64,000 nucleotides of DNA from Acaudatibacter sp963835495 (GTDB taxonomy: Bacteria; Pseudomonadota; Alphaproteobacteria; Caulobacterales; Caulobacteraceae): the NCBI GenBank assembly GCA_963835495.1, contig CAWIFQ010000003.1:1488001-1552000 (forward strand). Direction: 5' to 3'. Positions 1 to 8,191 of this stretch are shown here, piece after piece (positions within the stretch are counted from its first letter, which is position 1; every line of letters starts with the position of its first letter). The notes beneath the pieces were generated by a model. That model saw nothing but the letters and a program-made list of their open reading frames with translations, ran no database searches and had not been told where the DNA came from. The position numbers and the translations under genes were made by a program.

Positions 1-654
1 GTCGGCGATGATCGCCTGCAGGTCGGCCATCGCATCGGGGTTGTCGCCCTGAGCCGCGCCGGAGCGATTGAGTTCGGGGTCGGCCGCGCCGAACAGCTCC
101 TGCGTCAGGCGCAGCATGCGCGGCTCGTCCTCGGGCGGCACGCCCAGCACCTCCATGATCACCCGCAGCGGATAGGTGAGCGCAATATCGCGGGCGAAGT
201 CGCACTCGCCGCCCATCTGCGCCATGCGATCGACGTGCTCGCGGGCGATCTTGCGGATGCGCTCTTCGAGCGGCCGGATGTTCTGCGGCAGGAACCAGGA
301 CTGGGTGAGCAGGCGGTACTTCGGATGGTCCGGCGCATCCATCTGCACGAGGGTGCGCACCAGATGCGGGCTGCCGCCGGTCATCTGACGGACGCGCGCA
401 TCACCCTCGATCGTGGTGAATGTCGTCGACTGGTCGCCTGAGCGGAACAGCTCGTTCTGGCGCGAGATCTCCAGGATGTCGGCGTGTTTGGTGACAACCC
501 AGAATGGGAAGTTGCCCGCGAGCTCGGCCTTGCCGAGCGGGTTGTGCGCCCGCAGCCAGGCGAACGCGTCGCGGGCCGTGACGCCATCGGCGTAGGCGTT
601 GGGGTCGATCACCGCCCGCGCGGTGGATTCCGGAATCGTCGCACTGACAGGCAT
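1..654 (-). CDS. Cytochrome P450, N-terminal part (runs off the window)
   Basis: This is the first 218 codons of a cytochrome P450, a haem monooxygenase that needs external redox partners. The gene starts at an ATG at 654 and continues beyond base 1, so the I-helix and the cysteine haem loop lie outside the window. What is visible is typical of soluble bacterial P450s: an N-terminal segment without a membrane anchor, the motif FWVVTKHADI near residue 50, and MDAPDHPKYR near residue 115, whose His and Arg match the HxxxR pair that contacts haem propionates. The substrate cannot be told. Nearby acyl-CoA genes suggest, but do not prove, a role in lipid or xenobiotic catabolism. An imperfect palindrome at 699-720 sits about 45 bp upstream of the start. 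Confidence 0.9.
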   Translation of the reverse strand, partial: MPVSATIPESTARAVIDPNAYADGVTARDAFAWLRAHNPLGKAELAGNFPFWVVTKHADILEISRQNELFRSGDQSTTFTTIEGDARVRQMTGGSPHLVRTLVQMDAPDHPKYRLLTQSWFLPQNIRPLEERIRKIAREHVDRMAQMGGECDFARDIALTYPLRVIMEVLGVPPEDEPRMLRLTQELFGAADPELNRSGAAQGDNPDAMADLQAIIAD

Positions 655-1016
655 GGACCGTCTCGGGGTTTGACAGTAAGGATCGCTATCGCCGTTAACC
701 TAGAGGCGGTCGCCGCTAGGTCAGTCAAGCTCGCAAAACGCACGCGAGGCGCGAGTTTTCGCCGCCGAAGCGAGCAACGCGACGGTAACAACACCGTTTC
801 TGCTCGCTTTACCCCGAGTAAGTGCCGGCGTTTGGCCTCCGGAAGCTGAATTCCTTGCGGTCATGAAATATGGTAACTGAGTGATTAGCGAGTGAGTCGA
901 GCGCCGTTCCTGTTTGCAGGACTGCGGCGAATGTTCGCGACCTCACTGACACACTAGCTTCACAAGATAAATGGCGTTAGTGCACCCTAGCGTTCAGCAT
1001 GAGGAGACTCAATCAG
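655..1016. other. Divergent intergenic region between P450 and XRE genes
   Basis: This 362-bp stretch is less GC-rich than its surroundings and has no convincing reading frame. It must hold the promoters of both flanking genes. Apart from the palindrome at 699-720 and the GAGGAG ribosome-binding site at 1001-1006, I see nothing that can be named. Confidence 0.6.
699..720. promoter_or_regulatory. Imperfect palindrome upstream of the P450 gene
   Basis: The sequence has outer arms CCTAG/CTAGG and inner arms GGCG/CGCC around a GT centre, with one unmatched base between the arms on each side. It lies in the 362-bp divergent region between the P450 start (654) and the XRE gene (1017). A repressor operator is a reasonable inference; the cognate protein is unknown. 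Confidence 0.35.
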
Positions 1017-1412
1017 ATGGCTATGACGCGCCAAGGCCCTGACCCGATCGACGTCGCCGTCGGCGCGCGTGTCCGGATCCGTCGTCGCTGGCTGGGATTC
1101 AGCCAGACCCAGCTCGCCACCGCGCTCGGGATCACGTTCCAGCAGGTGCAGAAATACGAGCGAGGCGCGAACCGCGTGTCGGCCTCAATGCTGGTTAAGA
1201 TCGCCGCCAAGTTGGAAACCACCGTCGCCGCCCTGGTCGGCGAAGACGGTCAGGCGCCGGTCGAGGCGATCATCTACGCGCAACTGGCGACGCCGGGCGC
1301 GACCGAGCTGCTGGCGGCGTTCGCCCAGATTTCCGACGGCGAGTCGCGGCGTGCGCTGCTGACCGTCGCCGAAGGCCTGGTCCCGGCCCGCAAGGCCCGC
1401 GCCGCAGCCTAG
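1017..1412 (+). CDS. XRE-family helix-turn-helix transcriptional regulator
   Basis: A DNA-binding regulator of about 131 residues with one Cro/C1-type helix-turn-helix near residues 12-65; the recognition part reads ITFQQVQKYERGANRVS. The C-terminal half is short, Ala-rich and has no known ligand domain. Such single-domain XRE proteins are abundant in Caulobacterales. I chose the ATG at 1017 because GAGGAG at 1001-1006 lies ten bases upstream of it. An in-frame ATG at 999 overlaps that site and would leave its own start without one. The gene converges on the one at 1474, with a strong stem-loop between them. Its target is unknown; autoregulation would be usual. Confidence 0.9.
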   Translation: MAMTRQGPDPIDVAVGARVRIRRRWLGFSQTQLATALGITFQQVQKYERGANRVSASMLVKIAAKLETTVAALVGEDGQAPVEAIIYAQLATPGATELLAAFAQISDGESRRALLTVAEGLVPARKARAAA

Positions 1413-1427
1413 GTCGCTCCGAGGCTA

Positions 1428-1457
1428 GCCGTCGGCGAGGCCCGTCTCGCCGACGGC
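1428..1457. terminator. Bidirectional stem-loop between convergent genes
   Basis: A perfect 12-bp inverted repeat (GCCGTCGGCGAG / CTCGCCGACGGC) with a 6-base loop lies between the 3' ends of the XRE gene (1412) and the convergent secreted-protein gene (1474). There is no long T-run, but position and strength fit a shared terminator. Confidence 0.6.
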
Positions 1458-1473
1458 CTCAGCGTGACCGAGG

Positions 1474-1860
1474 CTAGTGACCGTCGCCGGGAGTCGTTGT
1501 GCTAGCGGCTGCCCCGGCCGCCGTCGCGCCGGCCGCTTCATCCACGCCATTCTTGCCAGCGCTCGTCGTGTCGGCGGCTGAGCCAGAAACCCCCGCCGTC
1601 TTCGCGCCCGCCTTGGCGTGGCCCTTGGTGGTCACCGAGGTGTCGCGCCCAGCCTTCCGGGCGTCGGTCGCGCTCGACGCGTCGCCAGAGGCGGTGGTCG
1701 TCGCGTCGGGAATGTGGCTCGCGCCGCTGACAGTTCCGGTAACGCCGCCCGCGACGCCGCCCACCGCGCCGGCGCGACCGCCCAGCAATTGAGCCTGAGC
1801 CGAGCCGGCAGTCAGCACGCCGATCGCGGCCGCCGTAAGAAGGATCGAGAACTTGCGCAT
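1474..1860 (-). CDS. Small secreted Ala/Gly/Thr-rich protein of unknown function
   Basis: A 128-residue protein with a clear Sec signal peptide (MRKFSILLTAAAIG..., cleavage probably after AQA near residue 24). The mature part is low-complexity, rich in Ala, Gly, Thr, Ser and Asp, with no cysteine and no recognisable domain. The start is well supported by AGGAG a few bases upstream of the ATG. It is probably a periplasmic or surface protein; nothing in the sequence shows its role. Composition this skewed can mimic coding sequence, but signal peptide and ribosome-binding site together make a real gene likely. Confidence 0.75.
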   Translation of the reverse strand: MRKFSILLTAAAIGVLTAGSAQAQLLGGRAGAVGGVAGGVTGTVSGASHIPDATTTASGDASSATDARKAGRDTSVTTKGHAKAGAKTAGVSGSAADTTSAGKNGVDEAAGATAAGAAASTTTPGDGH

Positions 1861-1952
1861 GCGTTTCTCCTGGGTATATCGCGCGGCAATCTTCGGCCGC
1901 GCGCCCTTTCAAACCATGCGGGGCGCCCTTTCGTTCCCTGGCGGTTCGATTT

Positions 1953-2435
1953 TCAGGCGAGCGCGGAGCGCAGCAGTTCGAGCGCCGCCGCCGCGAATGC
2001 TTCCATATTCGCGGCCCGGTCTGGGCTGCCGGTCTCGAGCGTGAACGCCATTTCCCGCGGCCCTGAAACAGCGACACAGGTGTGACCGGCCGCATCGCCA
2101 TATGGGTTGCCCGTCGGCCCCGCCGCGCCGGTCTCGGACAGCCCCCAGTCGGCGCCCAGGTTCTCGCGCACGGTCCTAGCCAGCAACAGGGCGTACGGCT
2201 CGCTGGAAGAGCGGACGCCGGCGACATCCTCGCGGCGAAGGCCCAGCAGGGCCATCCGCGCCTTGCCGGTATAGATCACGCCCCCGCCAAGGAAGTAGGC
2301 GGAAGCGCCTGGCACGGCGAGCAGCGCCGCCGAGATCAGCCCACCGCTCGAGGACTCGGCGACCGCGATGGTCTGCCCCCTAGCTTTCAGCTCGGCGGCG
2401 AGCGCCTCGGCGAGCGGGGCGAGGGTTGGCGTCAT
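1953..2435 (-). CDS. CinA C-terminal-domain protein (nicotinamide-nucleotide amidohydrolase)
   Basis: A 160-residue protein that is a stand-alone CinA C-terminal domain. Family members with activity (PncC) deamidate nicotinamide mononucleotide to nicotinate mononucleotide in NAD recycling. The hallmark AVAESSSGGLISAALLAVPG lies near residues 24-43, and GAAGPTG near residue 105 is the second conserved loop. The length is usual for the single-domain form. It is divergent from the peptide-binding lipoprotein gene, with only 54 bp between the two starts. The family assignment is firm; the NMN activity is inferred. Confidence 0.92.
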   Translation of the reverse strand: MTPTLAPLAEALAAELKARGQTIAVAESSSGGLISAALLAVPGASAYFLGGGVIYTGKARMALLGLRREDVAGVRSSSEPYALLLARTVRENLGADWGLSETGAAGPTGNPYGDAAGHTCVAVSGPREMAFTLETGSPDRAANMEAFAAAALELLRSALA

Positions 2436-2489
2436 CGTTCATCTCCCATCTGGCGTTCGGTCCGGCCTGCCTATAGTCAAGGCCCCAAC

Positions 2490-4154
2490 ATGGCGAGCCG
2501 CCCCTTCTTCGCTCTCGCGGCGATTCTTCTCTTTGGACTTAGCCTGACGGCCTGCCAGCCGCAAAGGGTGGCCCGACAGCCGTGCCCGGCCGGCGAGCTC
2601 TGCCTGGAGTACGGCAACACCACCGAATCGAACTCGCTCGATCCGCAGGTTGCGACGACGACCAGCGAAGCGGCGATCCTGCGCGAGGTGTTCGAGGGCA
2701 TGTACACCGACGGGCCGGATGGGGGCCCGATCTTCGGCATCGCCACCAGCAAGGAGACCAGTCCCGACGGCCTAGTCTGGACTTTCCATATGCGCCCGGA
2801 GGTCTGGTCGGACGGCGCGCCGGTGACGGCCAACGACTTCGTCTACGCCTATCGGCGGATGCTGAATCCTAAGACCGGCTCGTCCTACGCCTATCTGCTT
2901 TACGTGCTGAAGAACGCCCAGGCGGTCAACACCGGGGCCATGCCGGCGGAGGCGATTGGCGCGAAGGCGCTCGACGATCACACGCTGCAGCTGACGCTGG
3001 AACATCCCGCCTCCTACCTGCCGCAGCTGCTGAAGCACCAGGCGTTCTTCCCGATCCCAGCGCACTCGGTGCAGGTGCTGAAGGACCACTGGGCAGACCC
3101 GGGCAAGATGGTCAGCAACGGCGCGTACACGTTCAAGGAATGGCGCCTCGGCGACTACGTGAGGCTGGAGAAGAACCCGCATTATCGCAACGCTGATCAG
3201 GTCTGCTTCGACCGTGTGGACTTCTCACCGACCAGCGATCCGATCGCGGCCGAGCGGCGCGTGCTCCGCGGCGAACTGGACATCAACAACTCTATCCAAT
3301 CGAACCGGGTGCCGAAGCTGCGCGCCGATCCGGTGGCGGCCCCGTTCGTCCACACCTATCCCTATCTCAGCACCGGCTATCTGATCTTCAACATCCGCGA
3401 TATCGCGCCGCTGAAGGACCGGCGCATCCGCCAGGCCATCTCCATGTCGATCGACCGCGCCTTCATCACCGACAAGTTGCTGCGGGCCGGCCAGGTGCCT
3501 GCGCCGTCCTACGTGCCGTATGGCATTGCAGGCTACTTGCCGAAGGCCGGCCCCCATCCCCAGCCTGCGTGGGGCAGCTGGACGATCGAACGCCGTCAGG
3601 CGGCGGCTCGGCAATTGATGGCGTGGGCTGGATACAGCCCGGCCCATCCGCTGAAGCTGGAGCTGAAAACCTTCAACAACGGCGGCAGCCTCGTCACCGC
3701 CCAGTCGATCCAGGCCGACCTCAAGAGCGTCGGCATCGACGTGACCTTCCGCCAGGAAGACGGCGCCGTGGTCTTCGAGTCGTTCAACCTGCGGGACTTC
3801 CAGCTCGGCGCGGCCGGTTGGGTGGCCGACTACGACGACCCGATGACCTATCTCAACCTGATGAAGTCGGACACCGGCCAGCAGAACTACGGCGACTACA
3901 AGAAGCCAGCCTACGACGCCTTGCTGAAGGCCGCCGACAATGAGCCAGACGCCGCCAAGCGCGCCGGCTACATGGCGAGGGCCGAGCAGATGATCCTCGA
4001 CGACGCCGTCATCGCCCCCATCGACACCGGAGTCAGCCTCAACCTGGTCAGCCCGCACATCACGGGCTGGGTCGACAACGACGCCGACGTCCATCCCGTC
4101 CGGCTCCTGTGTCGCAATGACGCAGCCGGTCGGCAGATCAAACCGGCCTCCTGA
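2490..4154 (+). CDS. Oligopeptide ABC transporter substrate-binding lipoprotein (SBP family 5)
   Basis: A 554-residue extracytoplasmic solute-binding protein of the OppA/DppA type, which captures peptides for an ABC importer. It begins with a lipoprotein signal (FGLSLTAC, Cys near residue 22). Family hallmarks follow: NSLDPQ near residue 50, SPDGLVWTFHMRP near 95 and RIRQAISMSIDR near 315. The open frame extends far upstream, but the ATG at 2490 is the start that gives the lipobox. No permease or ATPase genes are adjacent, so this is an orphan binding protein that either shares a permease encoded elsewhere or acts alone. Confidence 0.93.
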   Translation: MASRPFFALAAILLFGLSLTACQPQRVARQPCPAGELCLEYGNTTESNSLDPQVATTTSEAAILREVFEGMYTDGPDGGPIFGIATSKETSPDGLVWTFHMRPEVWSDGAPVTANDFVYAYRRMLNPKTGSSYAYLLYVLKNAQAVNTGAMPAEAIGAKALDDHTLQLTLEHPASYLPQLLKHQAFFPIPAHSVQVLKDHWADPGKMVSNGAYTFKEWRLGDYVRLEKNPHYRNADQVCFDRVDFSPTSDPIAAERRVLRGELDINNSIQSNRVPKLRADPVAAPFVHTYPYLSTGYLIFNIRDIAPLKDRRIRQAISMSIDRAFITDKLLRAGQVPAPSYVPYGIAGYLPKAGPHPQPAWGSWTIERRQAAARQLMAWAGYSPAHPLKLELKTFNNGGSLVTAQSIQADLKSVGIDVTFRQEDGAVVFESFNLRDFQLGAAGWVADYDDPMTYLNLMKSDTGQQNYGDYKKPAYDALLKAADNEPDAAKRAGYMARAEQMILDDAVIAPIDTGVSLNLVSPHITGWVDNDADVHPVRLLCRNDAAGRQIKPAS

Positions 4155-4172
4155 GTGTTTCCAGATACGCTC

Positions 4173-4189
4173 GCCTCATCATCTGAGGC
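4173..4189 (+). terminator. Weak stem-loop after the peptide-binding protein gene
   Basis: GCCTCA and TGAGGC form a 6-bp stem with a 5-base loop, followed by TATT, 18 bp after the stop codon. It is a plausible but short terminator. Confidence 0.35.
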
Positions 4190-4216
4190 TATTCAGGCTC
4201 GCGAACCAGGGATGGG

Positions 4217-4750
4217 ATGAGAATGGCGACCTCCGCCGATGTGATGAGCCCTGACGTAGCGGCGCCGGAAGCGGCCGCGGCCCCGCGCCCGCCGATCGCG
4301 CTGTCGTTCGCGCCGGAGTCCTTCTTCCTCGGCAAGACCGTAGGCGCTGGCGTGGTTCGAGACCCGTTCGGCCGCATCGCGCGGCGCTGCCACATCGACA
4401 CCGAGGGCGCCTATAGCGCCGCGCACGGCGCCGTGCGCTTCGACGAGACCTTCACCTACGACGACGGCGAGATCGAAGTCTGGCGTTGGGTCATGCAGGC
4501 CGGGCGCGAGGGCCGCTATGTGGCGGCCGAAGCCAAGGCCGGGGCCGGCATCACCGGCGAACTGCGCGACGGCGACTATCTGCTGGCTTTCCGACGTCCG
4601 GTCGGGCGCGCGGCCGGTGCGTTCTCGCCGCGCTTCCGTTCGCGCTTCACGCTGCTCGCCCCCGATATGGCGTTGAAGCGTGCGGACGTCAGCCTGTACG
4701 GCCTGCCCCTCGGCTCTCTGACCGCGGTCCACCGGCGCGTAGCCAACTGA
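4217..4750 (+). CDS. DUF3833 family protein
   Basis: A 177-residue protein resembling DUF3833. Hallmarks are FFLGKTVGAGVVRDPFGR near residues 36-53, FDETFTYDDGEIEVWRWVM near 75-93 and a conserved GELRDGDYLL stretch near 115. Family members are often lipoproteins; this one has no signal peptide or lipobox and an Ala/Pro-rich N-terminus instead. Function is unknown for the whole family; a lipocalin-like beta-barrel is often proposed. An in-frame ATG at 4223 is an equally possible start. It may share a transcript with the following DUF805 gene. Confidence 0.8.
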   Translation: MRMATSADVMSPDVAAPEAAAAPRPPIALSFAPESFFLGKTVGAGVVRDPFGRIARRCHIDTEGAYSAAHGAVRFDETFTYDDGEIEVWRWVMQAGREGRYVAAEAKAGAGITGELRDGDYLLAFRRPVGRAAGAFSPRFRSRFTLLAPDMALKRADVSLYGLPLGSLTAVHRRVAN

Positions 4751-4835
4751 CACCGCCGCGATTCACCGCGTTTCTCAGCCGACGCTTAACCTTTGTTGAT
4801 CAAAGCTTTCCGCCTTCTGGCGTGAGGGCCCGGCG

Positions 4836-5333
4836 ATGGGCGCGATCGGCGAGTTATTCGGTTTCGAAGGTCGGATCAGCCGGCTCGGCTACTTCTGGCG
4901 CTCGGTCGCCGTGGTGATCGGCATCGTCGCGTTGGCGCTTGGCGGCGCCGCTGTCAGTCTGTCCCTGGTGCGGCCGTTCGGCCTCGGCGACTACGAGGAA
5001 GCCAGCCGTTGGCTGACGATCGTGGTGGTGCTGCTGGTGCTGTGGTCCAGCTTCGCCCTGGCGAGCCGGCGACTGCGCGACATGGGTCTGGAGCCGGTGC
5101 ATATCCTGCCGCTGTTCGCCGCGCTCTGGGTGATCAACACGGTGCTGCTGGAGCCGCTGAGCCGGCTGCACCCCGACAGCTTTGGCGTCATCGAGGGCAG
5201 CTGGGCGATGCTGCAAGCCGCGGCGGCGATCCCGCTGCTGTTCTGGCCCGGCCGAGCATCGAAGGCGAAAGTGCGCGCGGACTACGAGCCAGCAGGCCCC
5301 ACCGCCTACCTGGACTGGCGTGGGAGCGACTAG
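4836..5333 (+). CDS. DUF805 family inner-membrane protein
   Basis: A 165-residue membrane protein of the DUF805 family. It opens with the usual FGFEGRISRLGYFWRS (residues 8-23), followed by four probable membrane helices. The basic LASRRLRDMGLEPV loop between helices 2 and 3 is a family hallmark, and a short polar tail follows. Function is unknown; members are integral membrane proteins of many bacteria, often near phage-shock or stress genes. The gene is 53 bp upstream of chorismate mutase on the same strand. Confidence 0.88.
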   Translation: MGAIGELFGFEGRISRLGYFWRSVAVVIGIVALALGGAAVSLSLVRPFGLGDYEEASRWLTIVVVLLVLWSSFALASRRLRDMGLEPVHILPLFAALWVINTVLLEPLSRLHPDSFGVIEGSWAMLQAAAAIPLLFWPGRASKAKVRADYEPAGPTAYLDWRGSD

Positions 5334-5386
5334 AGGCGCCCTTCCGGTCTTGACCTGACGAGCGATCCCTCGCAACAGGGCGCGCC

Positions 5387-5686
5387 ATGCCTGCCCAAAC
5401 GCCCCCCGAACTGCTGGAAATCCGCCATTCCATCGACAACATCGATGCGGCGCTGATCCATCTGCTGGCCGAACGATTCAAGCAGACCCGCAAGGTGGGC
5501 GAGCTGAAGGCGCGCGAGGGCCTGCCGCCCGCCGATCCGGCGCGCGAAGCCAGACAGATCGCCCGGCTGCGCGCCCTCGCCGCCGAGGCCGACCTGGATC
5601 CCGAGTTCGCCGAGAAATTCCTGAACTTCCTGGTCACCGAAGTAATCCGCCACCACGAGATCATCGCCGCCGCCAGCCGCGGCTAG
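5387..5686 (+). CDS. Chorismate mutase, AroQ type
   Basis: A 99-residue stand-alone chorismate mutase that converts chorismate to prephenate on the way to phenylalanine and tyrosine. It shows the three-helix AroQ plan: EIRHSIDNIDAALIHLLAER gives the first active-site arginine and helix 1, RKVGELK supplies the conserved Lys, and DPAREARQ the Asp-x-x-Arg-Glu group. The last active-site position, Gln in E. coli, appears as His in VIRHHE, a common variant. No signal peptide is present, so it is cytoplasmic. It ends 11 bp from a convergent membrane-protein gene. Confidence 0.93.
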   Translation: MPAQTPPELLEIRHSIDNIDAALIHLLAERFKQTRKVGELKAREGLPPADPAREARQIARLRALAAEADLDPEFAEKFLNFLVTEVIRHHEIIAAASRG

Positions 5687-5697
5687 TCGCCCGCAAC

Positions 5698-6561
5698 CTA
5701 GGTGAACGTCGCGGCGACGCCGGCGTCGCCGCGCTGGATGCGGTAGACGTAGAGCACCAGGCCGGCGAACAGCGGCGCGTTGATCGCGGTTCCGACCACC
5801 TGACCCGCCACGCCCCCCCAGATGCGGCCCTGTTGGCCGATGATCCCTGCCGCCAGGCCCGTGATTCCGCCGGTCACCGCGCCGACGAGCACCTCGATCA
5901 GAAAGATCACCAGCGAGCCGAGGAACAGCGCCAGCATCGCGCCGCGCGCCAGCGCCCAAGCCTTGCCCAGATCGAACGAGCGCGCATCGGCCGCCAGCAG
6001 CGCGAACATGGACAGCCGGACGATCAGATAGATCAGCGCGACGATCATCGGGCCGATGATGACGAGCGTCAGTATGCCCGCGGGGCCGAGCATGATGTGC
6101 CGCAGCGCCACGAGCTTGTCCGCCTCGCCGCCACTCTCCAACGCCTGAAGGTCGCCCGGACTGCTGCCGACCGTGACGCCAAGGATGATCGCCCAGATGA
6201 TGAAGGCGACGAAGGCCAGGACGCCGATGGCCAGGCCGACCATCAGGTTCGCACCCAGCACGCGCCATTCGAGCCCACCCCACTGCAGCCCCGCGGCGTG
6301 CGCGGCGAACTGGTCGTCTCCGGGATGATCGCCCGCGAGTTTCAGGCGGTAGAGGGCCCCGGTCGCGGCGGTCGTCACGAAGATGGAGGCGATCAGTCCA
6401 AGGAAGGACACCAAAACCCAGGTGGGTCGAAGCACCTCGATGATCCCCAGCGCGGCGGTGAACCACACCAGAACCAGCATGATGCCCCAGGCCTTGCTCC
6501 AGGCCTCGCCGATGAAGCGGAAGCTGGCCCCGATCGCCGCGCCGACCTGCACCTGACCCAT
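5698..6561 (-). CDS. Integral membrane protein of unknown function
   Basis: A 287-residue protein with about five to six long hydrophobic segments. The N-terminal AAIGASFRFIGEAWSKAWG suggests an amphipathic start, and the C-terminal half has glycine-rich helices (VGAVTGGITGLAAGIIG). I recognise no catalytic motif. It resembles the DUF/glycerophosphodiester-phosphodiesterase-type membrane domains found as stand-alone proteins in Caulobacterales, but this is weak. The ATG at 6561 follows GGGAGG at good spacing. It lies 66 bp downstream of the ABC-F gene on the same strand. Confidence 0.8.
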   Translation of the reverse strand: MGQVQVGAAIGASFRFIGEAWSKAWGIMLVLVWFTAALGIIEVLRPTWVLVSFLGLIASIFVTTAATGALYRLKLAGDHPGDDQFAAHAAGLQWGGLEWRVLGANLMVGLAIGVLAFVAFIIWAIILGVTVGSSPGDLQALESGGEADKLVALRHIMLGPAGILTLVIIGPMIVALIYLIVRLSMFALLAADARSFDLGKAWALARGAMLALFLGSLVIFLIEVLVGAVTGGITGLAAGIIGQQGRIWGGVAGQVVGTAINAPLFAGLVLYVYRIQRGDAGVAATFT

Positions 6562-6627
6562 GCCCTCGCCTCCCTGGCTGCCGCGTCAGCCTGCCGCGCG
6601 GCCGGTCTCGTGGCAATCCTCGTCAGG

Positions 6628-8160
6628 TCAGGCCTGGGCGGCGTCGAAGAACTCGTCCGGATCCTCGACCTCCACCAGCTTGCCGCGGCGGATCTCCAGG
6701 AATCGGGTGGCGGCGCTGCGGGTGAAATAGCGGTCGTGCGAAACGAACACGCAGGAGACGTCGGCCTCGGCGAGCTGGTTCTCCAGGTCTTCCTGGCCCT
6801 CGATGTCGAGGTGGTTGGTCGGTTCGTCGAGCAGGTAGAAGTTGGGCCGCTCGGCTTTAAGCCGCAGGAACTTCAGCCGCGCGCGCTCGCCGAAGCTGAG
6901 CAGGGATATCGCCTGCTCCATCCGTCGGTGCGGAAAGCCGGCCTTTATCAGCGCCTGGATCGCCTCCCGCTCGCCGACCCCGTCCACCTCGGTCATGTAT
7001 TCGATCAGGCTGGCGTCCAGCGGCAGGTCGGCCATGGCTTGGTCGAACACCGCCAGCCTGGCGCCCGGATTGAACCGCACCTGCGCCTTGCCGTCATAGT
7101 GAGCGTCCTTGGCGGCGAATTCCCGGGCCAGGGCGCTCAGCAGCGTCGACTTCCCGGCGCCGTTCGCGCCGAGCAGCGCGATGCGATCGCCGGCGCGCAC
7201 GGCCAGACGCTCGATGTTGAACAGCGCCCGTTCGTCGGGGGTCCTGACGGTCAGGCCCTCGACCCGAAGCGCGACCTTGGCCTCCATCTCGCTCTCGCCC
7301 AGCTCCAGGCGACGCTCGCGGGCGACGTAGACCTTGGTCTTGGCCCCTTCCATCCGCTCGATCCGCCGCTCGACGATCTTGCGCTTCTTGTCAAACTCGT
7401 CGTTCTTCTGCGCCCAGACCTTGTAGCGCGCGCAGGTCTCCTCCAGCCGCTTGATCTCCTTCTCCTCCAGCGAGCGCCGGCGCGCGTCGGCGGCGTCGCG
7501 CGCCAGCAGCGACTGCCGCGCGACCGAGAACGGGGTCTTGAACGAGTGAGCGCCGTCGGCGCGCAGGAACAGGGTGCGGGTCGTCACCCGGTTGAGGAAC
7601 GCCCGGTCGTGGCTGACGATCAGCATCGGCAGCTTGATCACCTCGGTCAGCCAACGCTCGAGGGTGGCGATATTGGCGAGATCGAGGTGGTTGGTCGGCT
7701 CGTCCAGCACCAGGATGTCGGGGTCTTCCAGCACCGCGGCGCAGGCCACCAGCACCAGCCGCTGCCAGCCGCCGGAGAGGGCGCGGAAGTCGCCCTCGGC
7801 GACGCCGGCGTCCATGCCGATATCTTCCAGCATGATGTCGATACGCCAATCCTCGCCTTCGGCCCCGCCCCTTGCCAGCGCCCGCTGCATCACTTCGCGC
7901 ACGGTCAGCTCGAAGAAGTGGGCCGGGATCTCCTGCGGCACATAGCCGACCTTGGTCGATCGCGAGCGGACGATGTGGCCCTCGTCCAGCTCCAGCTCGC
8001 CGGAGAGGCACTTGAGCAGCGTCGACTTGCCGGCGCCGTTCTCGCCGACCAGCGCGGTCTTGGCCTCGTCCAACAGGAAGGAGATGTGCCGGAACACATA
8101 GCCCTTGTTGTAGGCGAAACCGGCGTTCTCGACGCCCAGGACTGACCAGCGGCCGGACAT
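6628..8160 (-). CDS. ABC-F family ATP-binding cassette protein
   Basis: A 510-residue soluble protein with two ATPase domains and no membrane segment, the layout of ABC-F translation factors that act on ribosomes. Domain 1 has Walker A GENGAGKST, signature LSGGWQRLVLVA and Walker B LVLDEPTNHLD. Domain 2 has GANGAGKST, the variant signature LSFGERARLKF and YLLDEPTNHLD. A charged, probably coiled linker (SLEEKEIKRLEETCARYK) joins them and there is no long C-terminal extension. The ATG at 8160 is preferred over a TTG 21 bases upstream. Antibiotic protection and housekeeping members look alike, so the role is open. Confidence 0.93.
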   Translation of the reverse strand: MSGRWSVLGVENAGFAYNKGYVFRHISFLLDEAKTALVGENGAGKSTLLKCLSGELELDEGHIVRSRSTKVGYVPQEIPAHFFELTVREVMQRALARGGAEGEDWRIDIMLEDIGMDAGVAEGDFRALSGGWQRLVLVACAAVLEDPDILVLDEPTNHLDLANIATLERWLTEVIKLPMLIVSHDRAFLNRVTTRTLFLRADGAHSFKTPFSVARQSLLARDAADARRRSLEEKEIKRLEETCARYKVWAQKNDEFDKKRKIVERRIERMEGAKTKVYVARERRLELGESEMEAKVALRVEGLTVRTPDERALFNIERLAVRAGDRIALLGANGAGKSTLLSALAREFAAKDAHYDGKAQVRFNPGARLAVFDQAMADLPLDASLIEYMTEVDGVGEREAIQALIKAGFPHRRMEQAISLLSFGERARLKFLRLKAERPNFYLLDEPTNHLDIEGQEDLENQLAEADVSCVFVSHDRYFTRSAATRFLEIRRGKLVEVEDPDEFFDAAQA

Positions 8161-8191
8161 GGGCGGCAGAGGCCGCGCCAAAGCGGCGCCG

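Noticed and set aside
5833..8145. Open frame of about 770 codons on the plus strand over the membrane-protein and ABC-F genes
   Set aside because: Antisense artefact of high GC; composition is abnormal and the ABC-F gene beneath it is complete.
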